A DNA stretch of 22,578 bases from a virus: the IMG/VR virus record IMGVR_UViG_3300011114_001008, positions 1-22,578 of that record; one strand, given 5' to 3'. Shown piece after piece: positions 4,815-12,695 of the stretch. The position numbers and the translations under genes are program-made. The notes beneath the pieces are model-generated. The model saw nothing but the letters and a program-made list of their open reading frames with translations, was not told the origin of the DNA and ran no database searches. Positions within the stretch are counted from its first letter, which is position 1; the number at the start of each line of letters is the position of its first letter.

Positions 4815-7127
4815 TTAAAAAGCGTGGGCTAAGATTAAAGCCGAAGATCGATCTGGCATCCAGCTATTATTGAAGACAACGGTAGAAACTTTATTGTTGA
4901 TAGTCTTTTTGCCTCCGCCGGCGGAGTTCTGACCGGCAGTATGGGCAGCCGTTCTTGCATTTGAAGCGTTCTGAGCACCTTCGGATCCTGCGACACTCAG
5001 ATCGATACCGTCTTTTGAAGGCATTGCATTTAATGCGGCATTGATACGTTCAAGAGCCGTTGCTGTTTTATCGAGTCCGTCAGCCGCCTGAGCGAGAGCC
5101 ATGATTTTTTCCATGGGTCCCATGCCAGGAGTAATCTTGTCAAAAAATCCAGAAATCAAGCCACCACCTGAAGATACCACTCCAGCTGCAGCAAAAGCAA
5201 TCATGGCTGCAGATACTAGTGCGATCGCAAGTGCGGTTTTAAGAAGATCTGGCGCCGATTTGCCTAGTTCTATCATCTTATCGATGCCATCAAAGGCCGC
5301 TTTTACGAAGCGCTCGAATGCTATAGCGATCAACAATACGCCTACGCCAGCTAAGACGCATGCAACGCCGAATCCAATTAGAATCAAAGCGAATGCGGCC
5401 AGCGCGGCCATGCCGATCCAAAAGAGAGGATTCGTCGCTGCAACGCCGAGTTGAGTAAGAGCTAAACTGAGGCCTCTAACAAATACTTTGAGCATTGTCA
5501 TGCTTATGTTCATCGCTCCCTGCGCAGAGGCAAATACTTTCAATGCACCGGCAAAAAGCCTGAGGATAACTGTGCCAATGAATACCATGCCCCAACGGAT
5601 CTCACCAAACGTCTTAAGTGCGTTGGTAAATTGTACAAATGATTGGATCGTTTGTTTAGCTTCCTTAGAGCCGATACTCCTTCCTAGTTCATTAACAGCT
5701 TTGCCGAATACTTTAAAGAGAGGGGATATCATCTTCAAAGCGATCAGACCGAATAACACTTTTCCCCACTTTATATCACCAAAGGCTTTTAGCGATTCGC
5801 TTAGAGCTTTAAAGCCTTCAAAGTCTTTACTTGAATTCTTCAATCCTCTGACCGCGATCGCAAATTCTTTGAAGCCATTTGCTGCAACCTTGATGAGCTT
5901 AGGTAATATTGCCATCATCGTGAATCCCAATATTACTTTACCCCAGGCTATTTCAGAGAAAGTTTTAAGGGAATTGGATAATAGAGTAAATGCTTCAAAG
6001 TCTCTACTTGAATTCTTCAATCCTCTGACCGCGATCGCAAATTCTTTGAAGCCATTTGCCGCAACCTTGATGAGCTTAGGCAACGTTGCCATCATCGTGA
6101 ATCCCCATATTACTTTACCCCAATCAATGTCGGAGAAAGTTTTAAGGGAATTGGATAATAGAGTAAATGCTTCTAAGTCTTTACTTGAATCGGATAGAAC
6201 CTTGATCGCTTTGGCAAAGGCTTTGAAGCCAGCCTGAGCTTCGGTAAATGTATCTTTAAGCTGTTTAATCGATTTCAATCCAACTTTGACACCATCCCAA
6301 TCAATGTCGGAAAAAGTTTTAAGTGCTTCAGATAATAGTGTAAATGCTTCGAAGTCTTTACTTGAATTCTTCAATCCTTTGACCGCGATAGCAAAGGCTT
6401 CGAAGCCAGCCTGAGACCTGGTAAATGTATCTTCAAGTAAGCTAATTGATTTCAATCCTACATTAACACCATCCCAATCAATGTCGGAAAAAGTTTTAAG
6501 CGCTTCAGATAATAGAGTAAATGCTTCGAAGCTGTCACTTGAATTGTATAGAACCTTGACCGCGATAGCAAAGGCTTCGAAGCCAGCCTGAGACCTGGTA
6601 AATGTATCTTCAAGTAAGCTAATCGATTTCAATCCAACTTTGACACCATCCCAATCAATATCAGAGAAAGTTTTAAGCGCTTCAGATAATAGAGTAAATG
6701 CTTCGAAGCTGTCACTTGAAGTGGATAGCAATGCCACTGAATCGGCAAAGGCTATGAAGCCATCTTCAGCCTTGGTAAATGTAGCTTCAAGCTGTTCAAT
6801 CGATTTCAATCCAACTTTGACACCATCCCAATCAATATCAGAGAAAAGGGAAAGTCCTCTAGATAGATCTTTAAAGACTTCCGTAGAGTTTTGACTAACC
6901 AATTCAAATGCGTTTAGAGATCTTGCAACCTCCTTAAACGAATTTTCCAATCCGGTAAAGGTAGCTAAACCTTCTGCCGCACCCCTTCCAAATTTGGACC
7001 AATTGATTGCAGCATAATCACTTAGAGCTCGCGTTAGCCCTCGCAGCTCTTCAACGCCTTTCACGCCATCGAGCTTCTTCGCAGCTTCTACTAGCGCACT
7101 TACAATATTATCTAGTTCGGCAGCCAT
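4815..7127 (-). CDS. Tail tape measure protein built from 59-residue repeats
   Basis: This 770-aa protein lies just after the gp26/gp51 chaperone frames, where tape measure genes usually sit. About nine copies of a roughly 59-residue helical module (signature FEAFTLLSEALKTFSDIDW) fill residues 30-510. The C-terminal third has long hydrophobic segments (around FWIGMAALAAFALILIGFG and ALAIALVSAAMIAFAAAG), typical of tape measure proteins that reach the host membrane. It then ends in a Gly/Ala/Asn-rich tail. The tape measure sets tail length and fills the tube lumen; T4 gp29 has 590 aa, so a somewhat longer tail is expected. No enzymatic domain is visible. The ATG at 7127 follows the gp51 stop by six bases. 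The call rests on context and architecture, not on direct gp29 similarity. Confidence 0.82.
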   Translation of the reverse strand: MAAELDNIVSALVEAAKKLDGVKGVEELRGLTRALSDYAAINWSKFGRGAAEGLATFTGLENSFKEVARSLNAFELVSQNSTEVFKDLSRGLSLFSDIDWDGVKVGLKSIEQLEATFTKAEDGFIAFADSVALLSTSSDSFEAFTLLSEALKTFSDIDWDGVKVGLKSISLLEDTFTRSQAGFEAFAIAVKVLYNSSDSFEAFTLLSEALKTFSDIDWDGVNVGLKSISLLEDTFTRSQAGFEAFAIAVKGLKNSSKDFEAFTLLSEALKTFSDIDWDGVKVGLKSIKQLKDTFTEAQAGFKAFAKAIKVLSDSSKDLEAFTLLSNSLKTFSDIDWGKVIWGFTMMATLPKLIKVAANGFKEFAIAVRGLKNSSRDFEAFTLLSNSLKTFSEIAWGKVILGFTMMAILPKLIKVAANGFKEFAIAVRGLKNSSKDFEGFKALSESLKAFGDIKWGKVLFGLIALKMISPLFKVFGKAVNELGRSIGSKEAKQTIQSFVQFTNALKTFGEIRWGMVFIGTVILRLFAGALKVFASAQGAMNISMTMLKVFVRGLSLALTQLGVAATNPLFWIGMAALAAFALILIGFGVACVLAGVGVLLIAIAFERFVKAAFDGIDKMIELGKSAPDLLKTALAIALVSAAMIAFAAAGVVSSGGGLISGFFDKITPGMGPMEKIMALAQAADGLDKTATALERINAALNAMPSKDGIDLSVAGSEGAQNASNARTAAHTAGQNSAGGGKKTINNKVSTVVFNNSWMPDRSSALILAHAF
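4913..4926. repeat. 14-bp perfect GC palindrome in the tape measure C-terminus
   Basis: CTCCGCCGGCGGAG reads the same on both strands and codes part of a Gly/Ser-rich tail on the minus strand. It is one of several GC palindromes in otherwise AT-rich coding DNA (209-226, 1239-1250, near 21294-21311). Confidence 0.6.
5593..7006 (-). repeat. 177-bp tandem repeat array inside the tape measure gene
   Basis: The anchor CAATCAATRTCRGAGAAAG or a close variant recurs at 6829, 6652, 6475, 6298 and 6121, then more diverged at 5944 and 5767. All are exactly 177 bp apart, which is 59 codons. A further copy at about 5593 is one codon short, and an outer copy near 7000 is two codons short. The central copies are nearly identical at DNA level, implying recent duplication or gene conversion. 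Confidence 0.9.
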
Positions 7128-7133
7128 TTTAGT

Positions 7134-7370
7134 TTATTTGTACTTACTATTTATGGCGTCTGCTTCTTTCTTCTGCCTTGAATTTTCTTTTTTGACGTAA
7201 TCCATCAAGAGAGCGACATATATTTCCCTCTCCCATGGCAGCATCTCATTGAGTTCCGTGAGGCTGTATCCATGCCGCTGCGCCATCTCAAAATTTACCG
7301 TGTAGTGATTGACGAGCGTATCATGGGAGAGGCCTATACGAAAAAACTTTGCAATCCAGATAGAGTGATC
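7134..7370 (-). CDS. 51: gp51-like tail assembly protein, probably made as a gp26-gp51 -1 frameshift fusion
   Basis: The minus-strand frame is open from 7370 to TAA at 7136-7134 and overlaps the end of gp26 in the -1 frame. From the slip site it encodes 68 residues with a hallmark MLPWEREIYVALLMDYV segment and a Lys/Glu-rich helical tail. This resembles gp51 of T4-like phages and the C-terminal part of many tail-assembly chaperones. The frame has no ATG, GTG or TTG before the Met of FEMAQRHGYS. Independent initiation would therefore give only about 50 aa and lose the N-terminal part. Frameshifting at 7340-7346 would give a 305-aa fusion. The tape measure gene follows, as in lambda G-T-H order. 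Confidence 0.75.
   Translation of the reverse strand, partial: DHSIWIAKFFRIGLSHDTLVNHYTVNFEMAQRHGYSLTELNEMLPWEREIYVALLMDYVKKENSRQKKEADAINSKYK
7148..7155 (-). promoter_or_regulatory. Late-promoter-like CATAAATA upstream of the tape measure gene
   Basis: The minus strand reads CATAAATA, 7/8 to TATAAATA, 20 bases before the ATG at 7127. A second 7/8 match, TACAAATA (7135-7142), lies seven bases before the ATG. Both are inside the gp51 frame. Either could drive the tape measure gene separately. Confidence 0.4.
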
Positions 7371-8050
7371 TTATGCTTAACCTTGCACTTAGGACATGTA
7401 TATTCCAAATCTTTAGTTAAGCGCGGAAGAGATTCGATGTAAGCCTGAATCTTCTGAAGGTGTGGAGTCGAGAGCGAATCGATAAATGTAGAGAGTTCCT
7501 CGACCGTATGATCTTCCACGCGATATACGCCATTCTGATCGAAGATCGATTCCATCGACGCTATGATCATTGCTGTAATTTGATCACCTTTCGTTTTACT
7601 TTCAACATTCAAGCGGCCTAGAGTTCGCACAGACATAGGACGCAAAGTCATGCCAACTTTATCGGTTAGCTGAACATTATTACTGACGTGTGCTCCAGAA
7701 GACGTAGGTTCGATCGAATCGAGATCGATCGAGGCATTTATCGATCCGGTACATTCTGTATCCAGGCACTTCAACGTAACCGACGAGATCTCACCGACGG
7801 ACTTACAACGGAGTTTGAGAAAGATATATTCAAGATCAACGGTTGTGAGATCATCTGGATTGACTTTATCGAATGTGCAAGCGCGAATGATATCCTTGAT
7901 GGCCACGATCATTTGCTTCTCGTCATGCGATTCAATTGCAATCATGAGGATCTTTTCCTCTTTGACTAGGTAGGGACGAATTTCAATCGATTTCCTGCTC
8001 GACGGAATTGTAATCGTATATTTAGGCGTTTCAAGCGTGGGTAGTAACAT
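7334..8050 (-). CDS. 26: gp26-like baseplate hub / tail assembly protein
   Basis: It has 238 aa (T4 gp26: 208). The segment SIEIRPYLVKEEKILMIAIE (21-40), followed by a helical region with AIKDIIRACTF, is typical of the T4 gp26 family. The end carries CPKCKVKHKITL (219-230) and LSGLQSFFV. Two Cys pairs, C95-x4-C100 and C219-x2-C222, plus C82, could bind zinc. It lies between a tube-like protein and gp51/tape measure, the position of the lambda G chaperone. The slippery site just before its stop suggests that both a short form (gp26) and a long form (gp26-gp51) are made. gp26 is annotated as a baseplate hub component in T4; a chaperone role for the tape measure is my inference. Confidence 0.82.
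   Translation of the reverse strand: MLLPTLETPKYTITIPSSRKSIEIRPYLVKEEKILMIAIESHDEKQMIVAIKDIIRACTFDKVNPDDLTTVDLEYIFLKLRCKSVGEISSVTLKCLDTECTGSINASIDLDSIEPTSSGAHVSNNVQLTDKVGMTLRPMSVRTLGRLNVESKTKGDQITAMIIASMESIFDQNGVYRVEDHTVEELSTFIDSLSTPHLQKIQAYIESLPRLTKDLEYTCPKCKVKHKITLSGLQSFFV
7340..7346 (-). other. Predicted -1 ribosomal slippery heptamer T-TTT-TTC
   Basis: On the minus strand the last codons of gp26 are AGT TTT TTC GTA TAG. T TTT TTC fits the X-XXY-YYZ rule, and both tRNA-Phe re-pair perfectly after slipping to TTT TTT. The -1 frame continues directly into gp51. The zero-frame stop comes two codons after the slip site. No strong downstream hairpin is obvious by eye. Confidence 0.7.
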
Positions 8051-8123
8051 AGTGAATTTCAGTTGTTTTAGTTGTTTGTTCCGAAAGTTATTATTGAATA
8101 GTAGTTAGCTAAGCAGTCTTTAC

Positions 8124-8687
8124 TTATAGTCCTTGCTTTGCCAAGTCCAGGATGCTATAATCGTAATATGAAAATGTAACACTGAGGCTATGAACCGCAT
8201 CGGTTGAACCGCCATCCAATTCCAGATCACTTATACCTGTAGGAAAGGCATGATTGAGCTTGACTCCATAGATTATATCTCCAGACTCATTGAGTTGATA
8301 GATCGTTATCGTTGAAGAATACTCATTGCGATATAGCAAACGATATGATTTACTATCTATTGACTTATCGATCCATTTATCGAATAGATTTTTGGGAAAA
8401 AAGTCATTGCCAAGCAGGAACTTGCACTCAACTTTATCATATGAGTATCCACTTGGGATTGCAAAAGAGTGACGCTGAGCACCATCGTAATCGGTCACGT
8501 CGATCGCACGCGTGGGTAGCGATGCGCTCTGGCACATGATAGACAGATCTTGCATATCCCTAGGATCAGCCACACCTGCAGGCAAAGAGAATTCAACTAG
8601 AAACTGCGTAGGCTTAGCTAAGCCTTTTCTCTTGATGATTGTCGCTTTAAGCGTATCAATCAATCCACTAGTGTCATTATCTGGCAT
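8124..8687 (-). CDS. Tail tube protein of the gp19/gp54 family
   Basis: This 187-aa protein is near the 163 aa of T4 tail tube gp19. It shows the pattern typical of tube-fold proteins in T4-like phages: KPTQFLVEFSLP (25-36), an RDMQDLSIMCQSASLPTRAI segment, DYDGAQRHSFAIPSGYSYD, F...F..WID, and a C-terminal AFPTGISDLELDGG...LSVTFSYYDYSIL. Such proteins stack as hexameric rings. It may be the main tube, or a tube-initiator paralogue (gp54-like); the main gp18-gp19 pair is usually adjacent, and no sheath gene is in this window. It starts six bases after a late-promoter-like box. Confidence 0.72.
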   Translation of the reverse strand: MPDNDTSGLIDTLKATIIKRKGLAKPTQFLVEFSLPAGVADPRDMQDLSIMCQSASLPTRAIDVTDYDGAQRHSFAIPSGYSYDKVECKFLLGNDFFPKNLFDKWIDKSIDSKSYRLLYRNEYSSTITIYQLNESGDIIYGVKLNHAFPTGISDLELDGGSTDAVHSLSVTFSYYDYSILDLAKQGL

Positions 8688-8693
8688 AATTCT

Positions 8694-8701
8694 TATTTAT
8701 G
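8694..8701 (-). promoter_or_regulatory. Late-promoter-like CATAAATA before the tube protein gene
   Basis: The minus strand reads CATAAATA (7/8 to TATAAATA), ending six bases before the ATG at 8687. The spacing resembles that at the exact plus-strand boxes. It overlaps the end of gp4 and would give a tube/gp26/tape-measure transcript. Confidence 0.5.
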
Positions 8702-9152
8702 CTGTCAGTATTCGAATGCCTAAATTTTTCAATGAAATTTCTGTCCAGACTTGAAAGATCCATCCTTGACTCTTGGCATACTCATCGGCGGCTTCCCACT
8801 TAGATATATTCTTAGCATAGTTCATTACCTCGATTATGTATTTACGAGTCTTACGCTTGGGTTGAATCGGCGGTATAGTTTGAGACTTGGGCTTGATCTC
8901 GATCAGGTAGGTATTCCCATTGGCCATCTGAAGCTTCAGATCGATGAAATATCGATGCATCTTTCCATCGGTCTTGCACATGTAGGGAATGACTGTCTCC
9001 TCGGAACACCACTTAACGACTTCAGTATTTGTATCACACCATTTAAACGTAACTCTCTCCCATAAGCTTCGATGTATTATATTAGTCGGATCTCCTTCAT
9101 ATTTTGAAGGATTCCGCGGAATATATTTTCCACTGTAGAAGTGATTGCTCAT
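8697..9152 (-). CDS. 4: gp4-like head completion protein with PD-(D/E)XK nuclease motif
   Basis: It has 151 aa against 150 in T4. FYSGKYIPRNPSKYEGDPTN near the N-terminus matches the FKGKYRPKNPxKYxGDPTN signature. The nuclease core is visible: Glu32 in SLWER, Asp71 in YFIDLKL, and Glu85-x-Lys87 in LIEIKPKSQ. This is the TnsA-like PD-(D/E)XK arrangement. gp4 acts in head completion before tail joining. The ATG has GGAG six bases upstream, one of the only Shine-Dalgarno-like sequences in the window. In T4, gene 4 is next to 53 on the same strand; here it heads the opposite-strand block. Confidence 0.92.
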   Translation of the reverse strand: MSNHFYSGKYIPRNPSKYEGDPTNIIHRSLWERVTFKWCDTNTEVVKWCSEETVIPYMCKTDGKMHRYFIDLKLQMANGNTYLIEIKPKSQTIPPIQPKRKTRKYIIEVMNYAKNISKWEAADEYAKSQGWIFQVWTEISLKNLGIRILTA

Positions 9153-9193
9153 TTAGCTCCGGCGCTTCTCTTCTTGCACGACAGGATAGGCCA

Positions 9194-9201
9194 TATAAAT
9201 A
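9194..9201 (+). promoter_or_regulatory. T4-type late promoter TATAAATA (baseplate operon)
   Basis: This is an exact match to the T4 late box, in the 52-bp divergent gap between gp4 and the tube-cap gene. With the T4 geometry (start about six bases past the box), transcription would begin near 9207, after the first ATG. That favours initiation at ATG 9217. Confidence 0.78.
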
Positions 9202-9204
9202 GTT

Positions 9205-10179
9205 ATGAACATATTTATGTCACAATTAGCACTAGGTAATCCTTACGTCGTTTTTCCATCAGATCTTCTAGATCTGGAAGGTCCTATAGCATATCCTCAG
9301 ATATCGTTTACAGTTCAGGAAGACAAGGCTGGAGGCAATAGATTTACGACAATCTATCTGCCTATGCCCGCTGGCGTGAGCTTTACCGATGCCGGAACTT
9401 ATGGTACGATGGATCTAGGAGATATCGCCGCAAGTGGAGGAGTCGATGCATTGGCCGCCGTCATGGCTGGAGAAGGTGGGGCACTTGATTCGGCCGCAGG
9501 ATCTGTAAAGCAGATAGGTAAGTCGATAGTTGGCGGTAAAGGCAAACAAATCCTGGCGACCAAGGTGGCCGGTATCGATAAAGAAACGGCGATGTTTGCA
9601 CAGAAGAAGATTAAAGCGCCGAATCAGAATACCACCTTTACGGGTAACAGCATGCGTGCCTTTACCTTTGCGTTCAAGTTGATAGCTAGCTCTGAACGAG
9701 ATACGGCTGCGATTGCGCGCATTCAACGTACATTTCGTCGTTACACATATGCGGGATCTTCCGATGATGCTCCTAACATCGTGCTCGACTATCCTCCTCT
9801 CTGGAAGATTCAATTCCTCGAGGGAGGGCGCGAGAATGAATACCTACCTAAGATCTTTGCATGCTACCTTGAAAGCTCCCAATGTATATTTAATGGAGAG
9901 GCAAATATGTTTAGACGGGATGGCTCACCCTTTTCTGTTGATTGTACACTGTCATTTAAAGAAACTCGCACTCTTACTAGGAATGATATTGATCTTCTCG
10001 AGATGAACAAATCAGATCGCGGCATTAGTCTGAAGACTGGATTGGCTACGTCGACCGCACCGTCTGGTATTAAGTTGCCGATAAACCCATATAACGAGAA
10101 TTTGCCCACTCCGCCGCCGGCGAATGATAAGAATAGACCTGCAAACATCCGCGGCGGTGGACGGTTTGCTTTACCTTGA
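9205..10179 (+). CDS. gp48/gp54-type tail tube cap / baseplate protein
   Basis: This 324-aa protein starts the plus-strand baseplate operon. Residues 30-60 (PQISFTVQEDKAGG, then TTIYLPMPAGVSFTDAG) begin a tube-like fold. Residues 143-180 (TTFTGNSMRAFTFAFKLI, followed by ERDTAAIARIQRTFRRY) match the conserved region of the T4 tail-cap proteins gp48/gp54, which close the baseplate end of the tube and start tube polymerisation. LDYPPLWKIQFL and YLESSQCIFNGEANMF follow the usual pattern. The C-terminus is Pro/Asn/Gly-rich, ending in GGGRFALP. An alternative ATG at 9217 gives 320 aa and fits the promoter better. gp48 is favoured by position beside gp53. Confidence 0.78.
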   Translation: MNIFMSQLALGNPYVVFPSDLLDLEGPIAYPQISFTVQEDKAGGNRFTTIYLPMPAGVSFTDAGTYGTMDLGDIAASGGVDALAAVMAGEGGALDSAAGSVKQIGKSIVGGKGKQILATKVAGIDKETAMFAQKKIKAPNQNTTFTGNSMRAFTFAFKLIASSERDTAAIARIQRTFRRYTYAGSSDDAPNIVLDYPPLWKIQFLEGGRENEYLPKIFACYLESSQCIFNGEANMFRRDGSPFSVDCTLSFKETRTLTRNDIDLLEMNKSDRGISLKTGLATSTAPSGIKLPINPYNENLPTPPPANDKNRPANIRGGGRFALP

Positions 10180-10188
10180 TGATTCAAT

Positions 10189-10196
10189 CCTAAATA
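10189..10196 (+). promoter_or_regulatory. Weak late-promoter-like CCTAAATA before gp53
   Basis: It matches 6/8 bases of TATAAATA and ends seven bases before the gp53 ATG, in the 24-bp gap after the tube-cap gene. It is listed because of its position; it could be chance. Confidence 0.25.
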
Positions 10197-10203
10197 CGAT
10201 ATC

Positions 10204-11325
10204 ATGGCATTCTTTAGACAATTTCCCGAGGCGACGTATGATATTTTGAATAATGGTGCGCTAACGCGTATCACGAATATATTTCGCAACGTGACGTCTC
10301 GTCAGCTCAACATTCCGTCAAGCGCATTTGCAACTTACCGCATTGTAAATGGAGCGCGGCCAGACGTCGTGTCTCAAATCATCTATGGAGATCCGGATTA
10401 CTATTGGACTTTTTTTATGATCAATGATGATCTTAAAATCGGGCATGCTGGATGGCCAATGACAGATACGGAGCTGGAATCATTCCTCTCTAGGGAATAT
10501 GATGCATATTCCGTTATTCAGATGTGTGATAATGATGAGCACGTCTATGAGCTAGACGGTGTGAAGTTTTCGACAACTGTGGCTACGGATAGTGGAAAAG
10601 ATTTAGATTTCTCTACAAATTTACAGTACGTTGTAGATCTAGAATCTGGAGCTTCGCGCAAAGTGATGAAGTACGATCCGACGATGCAGCAAATATGGTT
10701 GTACAATTCAGGTTCTTCGGATACCTTTATCGACACTCTTAAACAATCTGGCTCATTCAGATTTTCAACACAATCATCCTATCCATTTACAATTGCAACA
10801 GTATCTAGTGATGGAAACTTATATGATAAATTCTACCCCGTTAGAAGCGAACAGGGTAATAGTATTGGTTCGCCTGGAGTATTACCATATATTTCGGCCG
10901 GCCGAAATGCTATTCATCACTATGCTTTTGTTCCTGCTGAGGGCGATTATATAGAGCTAGGATATCGCGACAATGACGGAAATTTCCAAGGAATTAAAGG
11001 TACAGCTATCGAAATTCTCCAACCTACTTCAGATTCATATGGCAGTATCAAGCTTCAGATTGACAACGGCAACTTTCAATATCATTATTTCAAAGACGAT
11101 GGATTCACTCTGACTGTACAGGATGTGCACAAGGTATTGATCTATAATCCAGTCCTTAATAGCACCGACTCAAATTTTAAAATTTCTCCGACAAATCGAA
11201 TAATTCCTGTCACACATGCGGAATGGGAATATTCTCAGAATGAACGAAAGTCAAATATTCGAGTAGTGAATTCGACTCAGATTCGTGCATTTACCAAACA
11301 ATATCGAGACTTGCTAAATGCCTAA
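10204..11325 (+). CDS. 53: gp53-like baseplate wedge protein, enlarged
   Basis: gp53 clamps neighbouring baseplate wedges around the hub. The N-terminal 110 residues fit the family: RQFPEATYDI, TDIFRN-like NIFRNV, YRIVNGARPDVVSQIIYGDP, DYYWTFFMINDDLKIGHAGWPM (T4: AIYGNPQLYWVLLMCND...GW). The end has the family-like NERKSNIRVVNSTQIRAFTKQY. At 373 aa it is nearly twice T4 gp53 (196). The extra 170-odd residues between are beta-rich and include DGNLYDKFYPV and AEGDYIELGYRDNDG, probably an inserted domain. Its last eight bases overlap the hub gene start (ATGCCTAA), indicating coupling. Confidence 0.9.
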   Translation: MAFFRQFPEATYDILNNGALTRITNIFRNVTSRQLNIPSSAFATYRIVNGARPDVVSQIIYGDPDYYWTFFMINDDLKIGHAGWPMTDTELESFLSREYDAYSVIQMCDNDEHVYELDGVKFSTTVATDSGKDLDFSTNLQYVVDLESGASRKVMKYDPTMQQIWLYNSGSSDTFIDTLKQSGSFRFSTQSSYPFTIATVSSDGNLYDKFYPVRSEQGNSIGSPGVLPYISAGRNAIHHYAFVPAEGDYIELGYRDNDGNFQGIKGTAIEILQPTSDSYGSIKLQIDNGNFQYHYFKDDGFTLTVQDVHKVLIYNPVLNSTDSNFKISPTNRIIPVTHAEWEYSQNERKSNIRVVNSTQIRAFTKQYRDLLNA

Positions 11326-12694
11326 TCAACGTGGCAACATAAAGCCGAATACGGATAAGGCGCTTACGCCATATGCGTATACGATCGACACTATCACTCT
11401 GACTAATCATAAAGGACAGGAGGCTGATATTCAGAACATCGTAATGGATTTCTCAATTACCGAGAGTCTCTATACGGCTGCGATGATTGTAAAGCTCAAT
11501 ATCAAAGATTCGGCCAACTTCATCGAAGAGTATCAACTCGTTGGTCAGGAGACTATTCGAATTAAAATGGGTCGACATGATTATACGGCTTTGAATTGGA
11601 CATCCGTAGATCTGATCTTTTACGTTACGGAGTATCCTCTATTCGTTCGGGGCGATCAACAGAATACGCAGGCATACTCAATTGTAGGTGTGACAAAACC
11701 GGCCTACGTCGCTCAGTTCAAACGTCTTTCACGAGCCGTCGACGATCTGATCTCAAAGGAGATAGAAAAAATTCTCTCGACTGATCTGCTGATTAAAAAT
11801 GTGAATTACGTTGAACCTACTGTAGGACGAATTCGAGGGGTCATACCTCTGATGAATCCTCTAGATGCGGCGTATTGGCTTCTTCGACGAGCCTACGATC
11901 AGAACTCGAGGCCATTCTTTTTATATGAATCGATGATTGGCGGCGTTCGTCTGGAGTCTTTAACCAATTTGATTGATGATAAAAAGAATCCTGAATATCG
12001 AACTTATCGAGATGCTAGGTTATTTTTTTCAACTCCTGGATCGCCTGAATACTTTAAGGAAAGCATCGAGCGCATTCTAGAGATAGCATCGGACTTCAAG
12101 ATGTCAAAGGTTCTTCCAACGATTAGTAAGGGAGCATATGCTTCGAATAATATATTGTTAGATCTATCGACCAAGACGATTAACACCGAGCGATTTACTT
12201 ATGCCTCGATCGATGCCAAGTCGACTCTGAATAAACATAAGGTACTGTCAAACACATTTGGTGTACCCTATGAATTGCCTGCGCAGGTTCGAAAGATCGA
12301 TCAGATATATGATGCATATACGCAATATCTACCAATCAATTCATTGGCCTATTCTTCCGATGGATCTACAAAGAGCTATCATGATTTGATGGTCAAACGC
12401 CTGGGCACGTATAATTCTATAGTTGAAACGTTTGATACTATTACCCACGAGATTACGACGGCTGGAGACTTTAATATGAGGCCCGGTCGTAAAGTCTCAC
12501 TGGAGATTCCAAAGGCGATCGATCTTAAAGCCTTTAACTATAAGGCTATGAAAGGCCTATTTGATAATTACTTCGATCGTACGGTCTCGGGCAAGTATCT
12601 GGTTACGTCGGTCATTCACATGTTTGATACGGAATATCATTGTCGCTTGCGTCTAAAACGTGACTCATTGACCTATGATGTAAATAAGAGTTGA
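11318..12694 (+). CDS. 27: gp27-type baseplate hub protein
   Basis: It has 458 aa (T4 gp27: 391). gp27 trimers form the hub ring that joins the tube to the spike. The N-terminal ADIQNIVMDFSITESLYTAA and ANFIEEYQLVGQETIRIKMG segments fit the first tube-like domain of gp27/gpD-type hub proteins. VRKIDQIYDAYTQYLPIN, TITHEITTAGDFNMRPGRKV and GKYLVTSVIHMFD in the C-terminal third match the pattern of hub proteins in T4-like phages. The position directly before the OB-fold spike gene supports this. It starts inside gp53 and ends one base before the spike gene. The assignment is by pattern and context. Confidence 0.8.
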   Translation: MPNQRGNIKPNTDKALTPYAYTIDTITLTNHKGQEADIQNIVMDFSITESLYTAAMIVKLNIKDSANFIEEYQLVGQETIRIKMGRHDYTALNWTSVDLIFYVTEYPLFVRGDQQNTQAYSIVGVTKPAYVAQFKRLSRAVDDLISKEIEKILSTDLLIKNVNYVEPTVGRIRGVIPLMNPLDAAYWLLRRAYDQNSRPFFLYESMIGGVRLESLTNLIDDKKNPEYRTYRDARLFFSTPGSPEYFKESIERILEIASDFKMSKVLPTISKGAYASNNILLDLSTKTINTERFTYASIDAKSTLNKHKVLSNTFGVPYELPAQVRKIDQIYDAYTQYLPINSLAYSSDGSTKSYHDLMVKRLGTYNSIVETFDTITHEITTAGDFNMRPGRKVSLEIPKAIDLKAFNYKAMKGLFDNYFDRTVSGKYLVTSVIHMFDTEYHCRLRLKRDSLTYDVNKS

Positions 12695-12695
12695 C

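Noticed and set aside
5101-6894. Plus-strand ORFs opposite the tape measure gene
   Set aside because: Their repeated, Ser/Asn-rich products only mirror the 177-bp repeats on the other strand.
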